Shown in pieces: positions 10,596 to 23,800 of a DNA stretch of 64,000 bases. A model generated the notes under the pieces. That model was not told where the DNA came from. It ran no database searches and saw only the letters and a program-made list of their open reading frames with translations. This stretch comes from Cheilinus undulatus (lineage: Eukaryota > Chordata > Actinopteri > Labriformes > Labridae). The translations under genes were made by a program, and so were the position numbers. The stretch covers positions 6,555,933 through 6,619,932 of the forward strand of contig NC_054870.1 in the NCBI RefSeq assembly GCF_018320785.1. Reading direction: 5' to 3'. Numbering within the stretch: the first letter of the stretch is position 1; the number at the start of each line of letters is the position of its first letter.

Positions 10596-12610
10596 CCAGA
10601 GGCAGACTTTACCATGAGGTGAAGGTAGGCAATTACCTAGGGTCCTGGACTCCTAGGGGCCCTGTGAACACATTATTAGTTTAACTCCTTCTTCTGCACC
10701 GGCCTGTATTCATGTTTCAGTATTTTGAAGTTGGGCTGTATGAGGTATGTCGCAGTAGCAGTGGCATTAGTCTCCAGTGATTCCAGAGATCATTGCTCCT
10801 TTAAGAAGAACTCACTGGTTGTACCAGCCTGGAAGCTAGGCTATACAGTGTAACAGATGGGTACGGGTTTCTCTGCTGAATTTAACGAGTTTTTGGAAAA
10901 AAATGGACCACAAAAAAGTTGGCTGAAAAGTATGCACTACTGAAAAGTTTTGAAGCATTTTATTTTTTACCCAGAAAGCCTCTGTGTGTTTGTCACTGTT
11001 TTGCAATGCAGGCTTTGGCTATCGGGTTTATGCTCTTGAATTTCAAAACAGAGAGAAAAACACGAAGGCTTTCTTGTTTAAGAGTAAAAAGCTTTAAAAG
11101 TTTTCAATAGTATTGAGCCAACATTGTTTTGTGGCCCATTTTTACCAAAACCTCACTAAGGCCCCGTCCACACGGAGATGAATTCAGGAGTATATGCAAA
11201 AGTTTTTTTGTACTGGCGTACAAAAACGACTACTGTTTTGTCTCCGTGTGGACGGCCATCTGCATCTTTCTTGAAACGATTACGTCACACATGGCGTAGC
11301 TCTCTGAAGACGCCTGCTCAGGTCTGGCCAAAACAACTACAGCGGACTACAGGGTTGTGTTCGTCCTGCAGAAGCTACTGTGCTTGTTATGGCTTTTACA
11401 GCCAAATCCTCCTTTACCACCACCGTGAAACGCACACACCAGATGTTTTTAAATCCAACGTGGAGAACAACCAGGAGGGCAACTAGAAGAAAGTTTGTGT
11501 CAGTTTTCTGTGATCTTCTTCCCTCTTTTGGTGCATTTTTGTGGCAGCAATCCAGCACCACGTACAGGCTTAGCACTACAGCGTTTTCAGTCATGTTCAG
11601 TGGTTCCATGCTTACGTGGATATTTCCTGAAACGATTGTGTCTTTACGGAAAACTTTCTTAAAACGAAACAGCAATATATACACTGAAATCACTGGAGGC
11701 TAATGCCACTCCTACTGCTACGTAGCTCATATAACTCAACTTCAAAAATACTGAAATATCCCTTCAACATGTCATTTGTTGCAGCTAATATTTTACTAAA
11801 AAAATTTAAAATATTATTTTACTATTACCTTTCTTTTCTTTTAACTAAATTATTTATAATTGACATCTGAGAAATGTAGAGGTTTGGCCATTTTTTCAGA
11901 GGGTTTAGTTTGTAAAAACATGCTCAAAACAAAAACAAAACAAAAAAAAATCTTTTTTTTTTTTTTTTGAGGAAATTGTCATTTTCTATTTAAATAAACA
12001 TTCAAATGTAGTATTTCTCACCCTAAATCTATTTACAGTCTCCAAATTGACATTTTGGGCATTTAAAAAAATTGCCAAACAATAGAGTTTGGTAACATTT
12101 TGATTTTTTTCTGTTTCTGGTGCTAAATCAATACTTTTTATACAGCACTGGTGACTAAAAGGTTCCTGAATCGACATGTTTGAGGGGAATAAACATGTGT
12201 TGAAAGTCAGTGGGAGAATAAAAGGTGCCATAAAGGATTTGCAGAGATATATTTATAAGGTGCTGGTCAAACATGGGGTGTAAAAGGAAACCACTGTACC
12301 TTGACACATCACACAAATTAACAAATCTCTATATCTCTAGTCTTAAATTTGGTGGCAGGTTGTCAAAAATATAGTGCTGATGTCTGTGTTGTAATTCTGT
12401 CTGGTAGGTATCGGAAGTGTTGGTACTGGTTGTCACTGGTTCTCATCCCCACTAAACAGCCATTTACAGTTGGTTTACATTAAGTTTATAATACTTCTTT
12501 CTCTGCTAAATAAGATTTGAAAAGGGGGGAGAAAAATGGATGTGAAGGGCCCTATGCCAGTGTTCACTTTGGGCCCCAAAATTGCTAAGGCCACCACTGT
12601 CCCGGCCCCA
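10596..12610. repeat. Composite old repeat region between cst7 and apmap
   Basis: 10596-10670 (ggcagactttacc...aggggccc) matches the complement of 25940-26000. 11160-11700 begins GGCCCCGTCCACACGGAG, a typical end of a non-autonomous hAT-like element of fish, with a partial inverted copy at about 11240-11255. Long open frames on both strands at 11180-11700 lack codon or domain support. Borders are uncertain. Confidence 0.45.
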
Positions 12611-13160
12611 ATATCAGACTTCCATGGTAAACTGAACGCAGCATCAGTATGAGGGGGCGATATTTAAGTCCTTCTGTTTTGTGATGGTTTTAATTGAATC
12701 GTTTTGTTTTATTCTCTATTTATCCATTCTATCTTTAATTACCTTGTTTCTAAGTTGATAAATACTGAAGTGTACTCTAGTTCTGTCATTCTTTCAGCTC
12801 ATTGTTAAATTGTGAAACTATAAACCACAAATAAAAAGCCTCCTATAAATATTTTCTTTCTTACTTTTATAACATAATGTATTACCCAGCCCTACCTTTC
12901 GTGGTTCTATCTTGAGGTCCCAGGTAGTTGCCCTTATTGCCTGATGGTTGAACCTCCTATAAATTAAGGCTGACTCCTGTGTTCCTCTGCTGCAGTGAAA
13001 GAAGAGATGGGCTGTTTGGTTGTGTGGTGTGCAGATGAGGCCCTCTGCTGGTCAGAAGGAAGCACAGCAGCAGGAATGTTCCATCAGAACATTAGAACCA
13101 CGTTAACCTTAAGGAAAAACAACCCAGAAAGATGTGACTGTAGATGGCGGGAGATTTAAA

Positions 13161-13290
13161 GTTTTCCAGCCTTTTGTTGTTTCATCCCTACTTTTTTAAA
13201 ATTTGCTGCTGCCATCAAATTCAAAATGAGCTTATTTTTTAGATAAAATATGGGTTTATGAGATTTGACATTGACTTTTTTTGTTTACAT
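13161..13290. mobile_element. 3' end of a Tc1/mariner-like element
   Basis: The segment with GCTGCTGCCATCAAATTCAA and aaatatgggtttatgagattt is the right-end sequence of the same family whose left part lies at 51695-52562 and another right end at 56361-56575. Confidence 0.6.
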
Positions 13291-14880
13291 TTTTTTTGTG
13301 TTCCTTGAATATTTTTGTTTCTTTTCCTGTTTTGTAAGTTAGTTTTATAACTTTTTAGCAGAAAGTGAGTTCTTAAAATTAAAATCTTGTATGTGTATTT
13401 GATGTGTTTTAATAAACCTATTTACAAACGCCACAGATTTTTGGTATTGATAGGATATCTGTTAGCTTCATGTCTGATAGAAACACCCACCATTTATCTG
13501 CTGCTAATGTTGACAGAAGCTCATAATTCCAGAGGGATCAGAAAACTCCACTGGAGGTTTCAGAGAACCTGCAGTGACTCAGAAAAACTCAGAGCAGAAG
13601 ATTTGATGTTATTTTTATTCAAAAGCTGCAAAAAAGATTTAAATTAAGGAACAAGTGCAATCCGTTTTCACATACTGAGGGAGAAAAAATAAAGGAAGAG
13701 AAAGATATAAAACTGCAGTAAATGTTCTTTTCTCTCAGCAGATCTGTGCTAACACTTATAGAAATGTGAAGTTCTAAACTTTCAGTGCAAATCAACAAAA
13801 TCAACATCAGAAATCAAATTTGGCACCAAGTTCACAAAAAATAAACAATAGAAAACGTCAAAGCAACACACAGAAGAGAGGGAAATCTAAATCTCTACAA
13901 GGACTGACAGTTTCGTCACAAACTCAGGCCCCCACTTTCACATAAAACAGATGAATTCATCTAATCACAGCAGGTTTGATCCAGACAGGGGCCTCTTTCT
14001 AAACCAAAGGGAACTTTTTTAATGGAATGATAATAACACACAGGTCATCCAATCTAGGCCTGGATCATATATCAGGTTTGAACAGGTATGGATGTACAGT
14101 ATATTTTCTAAAGTGACAGGGTGTGATTTGATCGGTTTGCTCGATATGTTGATGAAAAAAAACATAAGTTAAAGAAAGCTGTGTCTAACACCTGCAAACA
14201 TATTAACTGCCCACAGATCTGCACCTTTAAATGTAATAATCCCACAAATGTAACAGCAGCTTTAATAACTATTACATTTGCTGGGGTTTATTATGTTTAT
14301 GTGAAGGTAAAAATCACTGTCTCTCTAAACTGATTAACTTCACAGTTTGAAGATGAAAAATCAAAGTTGTGGTCATTGTTTGTTTGTTGTTGCCTTTTTA
14401 CAAGTGGCAGTTGGTTCAAGCCAGCTTAAGCTTAAGTCATATTAAAAAAAAACAAAACAAACACAAAAAAAGACAAACACATGAAAATGAATAACGGTTG
14501 TTGTTCGTTATGAAAAAAAATATAAACTCTGCACACAGTAAAAATTTCATAAATACATCATGTTGGCAACATTTGGAAAAGTTGGTGGAAATGGCAAAGA
14601 ACAAAGAAAGAGAAAACATTCTAATACTGGTCATATGTCATGTTCTAATTATGGTAAAGGGCTGTCCATCTTATTCCTAGCTCCCATGATGCTTTGCTTC
14701 AACTCTGGTGTGACTTTCAGTGCCACCAATCAAAGTGGTATTTTCCATAATGACAAAATGCAAATCCTAAACATAACAGCGATTCAGACATTGTAAAGTT
14801 AGAAAGTGATCTGTTACACTTTAAAAAGGATATTTTTACTCTTCTGCTTTCTACTGTTGAGAGGAAAATAAAAGAAACGA
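13291..14880. other. No gene recognised
   Basis: AT-rich intergenic sequence between cst7 and apmap. Short open frames here show no domain or splice support. Confidence 0.4.
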
Positions 14881-14889
14881 CCACAGATA

Positions 14890-15140
14890 ACTGTTACTGA
14901 CATATTAATAGGAAAGCAACACATCATGGCACCATTGACAGAAATTCAAGAACAGATGAGAAACACAGTCATTGACATCCCTCAGTCTGGATAGGGTTAC
15001 AAAGACAGTTCTAAGGCTTTGGGACTCCAGAGATCCACACTGAGAGCCACTGTCCACAAATAGGGAAAACTGTGAACAGTGGGGCCTACCAAAATGACTC
15101 CAAGACTCATCAATGACTCATCCAGAAGGACCAAGAACAA
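14890..15140 (+). pseudogene. Tc1-like transposase N-terminal fragment
   Basis: Read on the + strand, pieces such as GYKDSSKALGLQRSTLRATV and PTKMTPR match the helix-turn-helix region of classic Tc1 transposases, with stops in between. No inverted repeats are seen at its borders. Confidence 0.6.
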
Positions 15141-15144
15141 CTTT

Positions 15145-15250
15145 TAAAGATCCTCAAAGGTATGGATGGAATACTTTGAAAGCTTTAATGACATCATCTT
15201 CAAAGGCAAGGGTGGAATGTTGGTGAAGCTGGGGATGTTGGGGGATTTTT
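15145..15250 (+). repeat. Dispersed repeat, single copy of the 38-kb array unit
   Basis: Shares aagctttaatgacatcatc, tcaaaggcaagg and GGTGAAGCTGGGGATGTTGG with 38250-38720. Confidence 0.6.
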
Positions 15251-16119
15251 CCCCAAAACCAAGTGGAATAGTGGCCGAGTGATCAAGATTGGTGAATCTA
15301 AAATCCCGTATTATGAAGAATCCCATCCCTGATGCAGTCAGCAGCAAACAGAATACTTTAAACACCACAGCTGGCAAAGACCAGAGGTTAAACTTATTTA
15401 AACATTTAGCTGGTTGCCGTGGTTCTTACTAAATGTAGGATTCATTCCTTTCAAAACAACTGCTGTTGGTAGTAAATCCCCAAGGTTAGCTCTTGGGTTG
15501 AACATATTTCTTAGTGTCTATATCAGCAGAAATTCCATCCGTAATCATATCTAGATTAGAGAACCACCATAAGGTGGATAATACTGACTCACAGATCAGA
15601 AACAGTAGTTAGCAGCCCCGTTTGATCTCATCAATCACTAGCGGTCTCCACGCGCTGCAGCAGAGACGTTAATACCAAAAAGTAGAGATGTTTGAAACAC
15701 AGCAGTTAAAATTTGTCGATGGAGATGAGCTTGGAAAGCAGGTTTTGAGTCACGTGACTACTCCACAGTCACATACTGATGGTGAAAGCTGCTATGTAAA
15801 GAGACCATCAGTCTCAACACGTCCTTTTAATAAAACACTGATGCAGCAGAGGGAGCAGTTCCGGAGGGAGAGTCATTCCCCAAGGATATGTCGACATGTG
15901 ACTGTAGAAGCTGGGGTGGGGGTTAAAAGAAAGGAACAAGTTTTAAAGCCGAGATCAGATCCTTTTAGTATTATGATGGTCAGTGTGTCAGATTAGGTGA
16001 TTATATGGAGTCATTATTGTTTCAAAACTTTTCTGTTTGTGGTCTAAATGTCTGCTTGATCTCTAATTCTCCTGTCATTCAGGTTTGGATAAAGTACCAA
16101 TCTCTGACTTTTCTCTGTA

Positions 16120-16560
16120 TACGTATGAAACTTGTTGCTGTGCTGTTCTCCAGGAGACATTTGCTAGTGGTGTGTGGTCAGCCTTAGTGAGATCAAAGCA
16201 AATGTCCCAACATTCTGTCACATTCACACTCATCATCTAAGTCCACTTCCAAGCCCTATAACTCCAACTTAGTTCCTCCTACAGACTTCATTTTGGGTTT
16301 AAAAAGAAGACAAATAATCCAGTTATTTACGCTGGATTCACTTTTTTGCTATCTTTGAATGATTTTTGACAATTACTGTAAAAGTTTGATGATGATCTTT
16401 GGCTCTCAGACTTTTACCGTGTGTGTATGTGATAGAATGTTGGGATTCTCTCAGTGAGATCAAAGAGCAGCACAGCAACAACAGGCAGCGTTAACATGAT
16501 TGGTCCACCCTCTACCTGTTTTATTGGTTGGTTCGTCAAAAAATCTATGAGCTGATGAAA
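16120..16560 (+). mobile_element. Palindromic repeat family, copy 3
   Basis: The inverted-repeat core runs about 16203-16467, with ends CCCAACATTCTGTCAC and gtgatagaatgttggga, then the family tail with TTATTGGTTGGTTCGTC. Confidence 0.7.
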
Positions 16561-17122
16561 CACAATTTTCAAAGCTAACGTCAGGCTTCACCAGAACTAA
16601 AGAAAACGTCCCTTCTATTCTCAGAGGGACAAAGTGTTCATCTGACGATCACTGAGAACATCGATGCGTTCTGAGGTTCCTGAAGGGCGTCTGCTAATTC
16701 TCGCTAACATTTCTCTATTTCCTGTCTATCATGGTCACCCCTTTAAGATGCATCATAAAAGCAGGGATGTTGTACTAATGTTTCCTTGCTAAATTTTTGG
16801 TTTGCTTACACGTGCAGAGCGCTCTGTGCTCTCATTGGCTGATGCCTGTGATAAGATGAAACAGATCGTAGAAGGCAAAAAGAAAAATCCAACATGCTAG
16901 ACTTCCTGTCTGGAAGTTGAGAGGGAACAGGTTTTGGGAACAGGTCCTGAAATTCCAAGACTGCTAGATCAGGATGGTGATAACGGGCAGTCTGACCTCG
17001 GCCTCAAAAATGAACATGAAAACACTATCAAGCAGTTTACCTCAGCAGGTTCTCCTTCGATTTATCCTCTGGGGAGAATGAACTCTATTGTGAAACCTCC
17101 CTCGCCCTCTGTGTCTGATGGA

Positions 17123-17128
17123 TTTATT
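17123..17128 (-). other. Candidate poly(A) signal of apmap
   Basis: TTTATT on the + strand reads AATAAA on the apmap strand, 113 nt past the stop codon. No nearer canonical signal was seen. Confidence 0.5.
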
Positions 17129-17240
17129 TCACATCCTGTTTAATAAAATCAGTTAAATATCAAGGTCTTTTTCTTCAGACATGCCCATGACTCACAAACG
17201 TCCGTCTGTCCGTCTGATGGTTCATTCATCGGTTGTTCTT

Positions 17241-20200
17241 CTAGACCTTACTGAGGTCAAGTTTAGCGATGTATGGCGAGCGGAAGGAGCCCAAGTACAG
17301 ACTCCCATCATGCTCATGTACCTCACTGACGTAAGCTGCCACCAGGCCGTTGGGGTCGTGGAAGCTCCGTGTGCAGATGCCACCATCGTGGAGCTCTGCA
17401 ACCAGGCTGTACCGAGGGACAAACTTCATCAGGACGTCCTGACTGAAGAGCTGGAGAGGAGGGAGGAATGTTAGAGGGTGAGGTTTAGTGAAGGAAGATT
17501 AAGGAAAGGCATGGATGGAATTAAAAGAAAAAAGGAGGTAAGAGAAGAGCGTTTATGCCTGCAGGACGCTTTAAAAGGACCTGCCATAAACTGTCATGAC
17601 CTCCTTGGACTGCTAATATTTTCAAATCCTACAGGGAGAAACTTTAGGACAACTGTGGGTCAAAGTTGAGACTTTAGGCAGAGATCAGGGTGCTGCTATC
17701 CTCATGGTCATTGTTCATACACCCCATATACAAATTGAATTCAATCCAGCCTGTGAATCCAGTCCTGTCATCACATCTTTACTTCTGAGAGAATCTGCCT
17801 CTCTAAAATGCTCCCTCTATACCCAGTCATGTTACTGACCTGTTGACAGTTTACCTAACTCAATGTTCCTACAGCTGTTGATCATGCACAGTTGAACAGG
17901 CAAAGTTAGAACTCTAGTTAATAAGCTACGCAAGGGCTCAATTTACTTAGCTGACATAGCACACAGTTTAATAAGCCTGGCTAGCACAAAGGTAAATTAA
18001 CTAAACTAGCACACAGTTTAATTACCTGAGCTAGCCTGCTGTTTAATTAGCTAAGCTAGTATGCTGTTTGATGAGCTAAGCTATATCACAGTTTAATTAA
18101 CTAAGTTATAACACTGTTTAATTAGCTAAGCTGGCATATGGCTTCACTAGCTAAGATAGCGCACTGGTTAATTAGCTAAACTAGCACAAGGCTTTAGTAG
18201 CTAAGCTAGGACACAGTTTAATTAGTTAGACTAGCTCCCACAGTTTACTAAGCTAGGACACAGTTTAATTAGTTAAACTAGCTCCCACAGTTTACTAAGC
18301 TAGCACACAGTTTAATTAGTTAGACTAGCTCCCACAGTTTACTAAGCTAGCACACTGCCAAATTAGCTAAACTAGCACAGGGTTTAATTACCTAAGCTAG
18401 CACACAGTTAAATTAGCCAAGCTAGCACACTTTAATCAGCTAAGCTAGAGCACAGTTTACTCAGCTAAAACAGCCCACAGTTTAATAAGCTCGGCTAGCA
18501 CAAGGTTTAATTAATTTAATTGTTTAATTAGCTAAGCTGGCAACTGGGTTCATTAGCTAAGCTAGGGCACTGTTTTATTAGCTATGCCAGCATACAGTAG
18601 CACTCTTACCTAAGCTAGCACACTGCCAAATTAGCTTAGCTAGCACAGAGTTTAGTTACCTAAGCTAGCACATAGTTTAATTAGCCAAGCTTGCGCATGC
18701 TTTTATTAGCTAAGCTAGATCTTACTTCACTTAGCTAAAACAATGCACTGCTTAGTTAGCCTGGCAACCACACGGTTTAATTAACTAAACTAACATAGTT
18801 TAATTACCTAAGCTAGCATGTGGCTTGATTAACTAGGCTAGCATGCTGTTTAACTAGCTATGGCGGACTATCGTTGTAGACTTTCCTTAAAACATCAGTA
18901 GGTCAGCTGTTTAAAACTCCAGTTCAGAGGCAAACTCCTTTCTGTAAACATCAGGACATGACTTTGGCTGAGTCCTCTTTCACTGCCCCCTCTGGTCTCT
19001 CTGCTGTTGAACTTATCATCTTTAATCCACAGATCTCACAAAGCCCATGAAAAGCTCTCTTGCCCTGTCCAAGGATTAGTTTTACCTTAAAGATGAATTT
19101 CTTGATCCAGGGTCTCTGGGACAGGAAGTCCAGCATGGAGAAGCCGGGATTGGGTCGTACTGCAGACATGGCCACCCAGTAACCTCCGTTTGAGCTTGGC
19201 CGGATGTTGTCGGGGAAACCGGGCAGGTTGTCTATGAACGTGTCCATCCCACCTTTGTTTAGACCGGCTACATGGACTCTGACACAGGAAGCTAAAGTTT
19301 AAACCTCCATGTTAGCCCCCCCTACCATCAAACTAGTGAGTTTACAGTTTCCTGGTACCTGCGTATTCGGGCCATCGTGGTCTCTGCCACCAGCACAGAC
19401 TCCTCATCAGGCAGCAGCTGGATCCCATTAGGGAAGCGGAGGTTCTCCATCACCACCGTCAGCTCTTTGGTCTCAGTGTCGAACTCCAACACTCTAACAA
19501 CAGGAAGCAGAACGATAATGATCAATGAGACAATAGTTCACCTGGTTTTAGAACAAGACAGGTGTGGATTAAATCAGATTAAACTTTTTAATAAAGTGTA
19601 AATAACTCAGATCAGTCCTGTTCCTAAAGGTCAGGACTGCTGAGTAAACAGTCAGTGTTGATGTAAGCTCACCGTCCGTCAGCAGTCGCCTCCATAATCA
19701 GGTTCATGTAGTCCCTGCGCTGCCACCTGCTGCTAGAGTCGGTAAAAAACACCTTCTTCCCGTCCTGCGTCACCGCCAGGTCATTGATGAATGACAACTT
19801 CCTGCCAGCGACCTCCTCACCGCCCTTCACCAACCTGGTAGACTCACCTGCAGAGAAACAGAAACAAACAGAGGCTGTTAGGATGCAGCCGAAGCAACGC
19901 ATGAGAGAAAAGAAACAACAAAGGCAAGTAGAGGATGTTTTAATGCTGCTGGAGAAATACAGGGGCCCTAAAGGACGACTGCAAAAACATTTCATTAAAG
20001 GCAAAAAAGTTTCATTCAATAGGTTTGCAGTCACATGATCCTGAATGTCTGTTGGGGGTCAAATATCTGCTGATATATTTGATGTAAATGTCAGGCTGGG
20101 CCAACAGACCTATGTCAACTCGAGTCTTTTCTTTGTTCGTTCTAATTTCTTAAGTTTAAATTCTTCTCTTATGACTTAAGTTTGTTTCTTTGTTCATCCT

Positions 20201-20799
20201 TAAAATATGAAAATATGTCGAATTTTTGCACTAACACACACACACACATATATATATACAGTGCTTAACAAATTAATTAGACCACCCTAACCCTAACCAA
20301 AGTAAGGTTTATGCCACAGCTGCCCTAAATTAACAGCATTGGAAATTACCCAAATCATTTTTTATGTTTCTGCAATGGTTAATACACCAATATGTAAAAG
20401 CACTTTTAACCAAAATGATATTTTTAATGCTAAAATACAATTATTATTGTTATCCATAAATTTTCAAATTTACTGATTTACAAAAAAACTGAAAAAACAG
20501 TAAAGCACATTAGTATTTCTTGATTAATATGTCAAATTATAGTTATTTACTTGCATTCCTGAACAAAAAAATTAGTTTTAGTGGTTGAATGTTGTGCTTG
20601 ATTAATTTCTGACTTCTCAGAGAAGCCCAGTGAGCCGGCTCAAATTTGGGTGAATTCAGTTTGAAATCCCTCATTCCTGTTCAAAATGGTAAAATGTGGA
20701 AAGCTCACTGAAAATGAAGGGGTCCGCATGAAAGCACTTGATGATGCTGGATGGTCTTTGAAACAAATATGACAGATGGTCTAATAAATTTTTTAAGCA

Positions 20800-20873
<74 letters not shown>

Positions 20874-23800
20874 ACATATATATATATACATACACATATA
20901 TATACATATATATGTATAAATATATATGTACATATATATATATATACATACATATATATGTATACACACATATATATACATACATATATATGTATACACA
21001 CATATATATATATATAGATATATATATACATATATATATATACACACACAAACACACACACACACATACACACAATATCAGCACTCAGGATTTATAGAGG
21101 TGAGACCAGGACTGCTCAGCTATGCCCACATCCATGACCTCCGTCTCAATACTACTTCCTGTTTTGAATGGAGGACTCAGTCCAATAAAAACATCCCCTC
21201 ATAAGGATTATTTACTAAACAAAAGACTACTGCTTAGTTTTATCCATAAATTTCTCATAATAAGGGAGAAAAGCTGTTAAAAGTGCACTTACACATGTGC
21301 TCTAGTGTTGCTTCTTGCGTGAAAGTGGAAGTAACTAAAAATAAAGATGATTTTAACCTTAAGCCTCGACTAAATCTAATGAACACCTTCCCTTACCTGT
21401 GGTGGGGTTGACCTCGAACAGGCCCAAGTAAGCGTCCGCTACAAACAGGGTCCCGTTGGGTCCGATCCTGATCCCCAAAGGCCTTCCACAGCTGGACTCC
21501 TCCTCCCTGGACCCTGCAGACAACATCCAGTTAAAATGGGGTTATTTTCATTTTCAGGTCTCCTGATTACGGGATTTATCTAAACCCTCATCAGCATGTA
21601 GCTTTATAGTACGGTGTGCCCCAGGGGTCAATGTTGGAACCGATTTGACTTTCTCTGTACCAGTGTTAATTTTAACAGCTATGTCTATTTTCAATTTTAG
21701 TCTCAATCTTTAGATTAAATGCCTTTCAGTTTTAGTCACATTTTAGTCACTTCTACTCTTTTTTAGTCTAGTTTTAGTCCATAAAAAGTCCTCACATTTT
21801 AGTCTTAACTTTTAGTCCAAGCATTTATTCTCTTGCTTAAATCTGGTACCAAACCATGGTAGTGGGTTCTCTACACTCTGCCAAACCTGGGGTCCCTGCT
21901 TTCTTCAGCTGAGAGGCAGAATAGATACAGATGCAACAGATTTAACCATAGTGGAGAAATATCATGGATTTTGAATGTCTGATGAAAACTAAATTACATT
22001 TTTGTCTAGTTTGAGTCATCTTAATGAAAACTAAACTTACTTTTAGTCAGTTTTAGTCATCAGAGATCTTTTTTGGTTAGTCTTAGTCTAGTCTTTGTCA
22101 TGGAAGAAAGGTTGTCAACGAATATTATTAGTCCTAGCTTTCGTCAACAAAATTAACACGGCTCTGTTTTCAAAAATTGAGCAGGCCTGTTATATTTGAA
22201 TTTATCAATGAAAACTATTAAAACTGATGGGATTTTTTTTCCAAGTGGATCCTAGGGTTGCTTAGCTTTTCTTAGATGTGAGTAGGGGAGGCCTGAGGAA
22301 AAAAGGTTGTGAACCACTGCTTTGGAGTGATGGTTGTGTCACTTTGTGGTCAAGAAACTGAGTGCTCTGCTCGTTAAATCCAGAGAACAAACCAATCAGA
22401 AAGTAACCCTGGAGTCTGAATGTGAGCATGTTTACAGTCTGTGACCTCCTCAAAGGTCAAACTCTCCACAATAACAGTCATATTTCATATCAAACCAAAC
22501 TGGGTCTCACCACAGGGAAGTTTTCCAAGTCTCGCCACTGTGTGAATTCTTCGACCAATCAGCTTCACAATTTTCCCGTCAGCAGTTCCAGTGTAGAGAA
22601 CATCTGTGGGGCAAAAAGACCAACACCAGTCATGATATAAAGTTGCATATTGACAAGAGAGAAAACCCAGAATTGCAGATTTTAAAATACTGGATATTTA
22701 CAAGAAAAAATTGGAAATTTACGAGTTTAAAAAGTTTTTAGAATTGTAAATTTCCAACCAAGTCAAAGATTTACAAGAAACCAAAATGACAACAGTGGTT
22801 GGGTTTTTTGACTTTGGACGTTATAATCTAAAAAATTCCAAGTTTTGGTCCATGTACATTTACAACTTTTGAAGTTTTAATTTTCTATTTTGTTCTTCTA
22901 TATCAACTTTTAAACTTGAGAATTTTTGTTTTTTCTTGAAAATTAACAGATCCTCTTTATTTTTTTTCTAGAGGGGCCCTTATACAGTTGTGATAATGGA
23001 TAGTTTATAAATTGATCTTTTGTCAAGAACATGTCTCTGTAAGCCTATTATGTTGAGATTTTGTCAATAAAAACAATTTAAATTGATGTGCGCAATTTCA
23101 AAGTGGGTCCTGGGGGGTGTAGCTTTTCTTAGACACGAGAAGGGCTAAGGAAAAATGATTAGGAATCACTGGTCTAGGGTACCGTCCCGGTGGATAGTAG
23201 TGTGGTCGTTTCTACAAGCCCCTGGTCATGCTATGGATGTCCCAAAAACCGTTGGCAATCTCTGGGTGTAATACCAGGTGAAAAGGCCCGGACTAAAGAA
23301 ATGCTGTGAAGCTTAATCACGGTGGCCGAGCAACATGTGTACATCAACATGTTTAGAGCGTGACTCTGGCCGTCCTGCACCCCCTCTCCAGCCCCAGGTT
23401 GTGCCCGTGCTAAATCCTTAGTGCCCTCCATGCCTACAACTTTTGCACAGGACTGTTTCACACTGTTTTAATGTACAGATCACCAGGAGTCTAAGATCTA
23501 ACTCTGTCTAGTTATCAGAACCTTCAACAGAGCAACAGGAAGTATAACAGATCCTTTCAGATTAAAACAATATTCAGCTAGTTCTGATTCATGCTCAAAA
23601 TAATGACAGGAAAAAAACAAGAAAGGACATATAAATAATAACAAAGGCAGTTAGTTTGCCACATCATGATTTAAAATGATTCTGAGTATCTGTGATGTTT
23701 AATGAGAAGTCAGACTGGAACACGTGCTGATACTGGTACTGGTCCCGGTGTCTGTGCATCCCCAGTTAGATGCTTTCACTAAATTTCTACATGCTTCAAC

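Noticed and set aside
11178-11703. Overlapping 102-118 residue frames on both strands
   Set aside because: They lie in a repeat beginning GGCCCCGTCCACACGGAG, with no conserved domain and no splice partners.
15688-15996. 102-residue frame between cst7 and apmap
   Set aside because: Low-information sequence, no domain recognised, no exon signals; cannot be separated from chance.
20280-20300. Telomere-like CCCTAACCCTAACC (also near 48225 and 49480-49525)
   Set aside because: Only two or so units; in two cases part of the short Tc1-type element. Not a telomere or clear interstitial telomeric array.
20671-21204. Long tyrosine/isoleucine-rich open frames on both strands
   Set aside because: They are by-products of the TA/CATA microsatellite, whose period leaves frames open; no domain or splice signal.
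23176-23480. Possible small nuclear or structured RNA
   Set aside because: Composition differs from surroundings but I could not find matching stems or known snRNA motifs by eye. A covariance-model search would decide.
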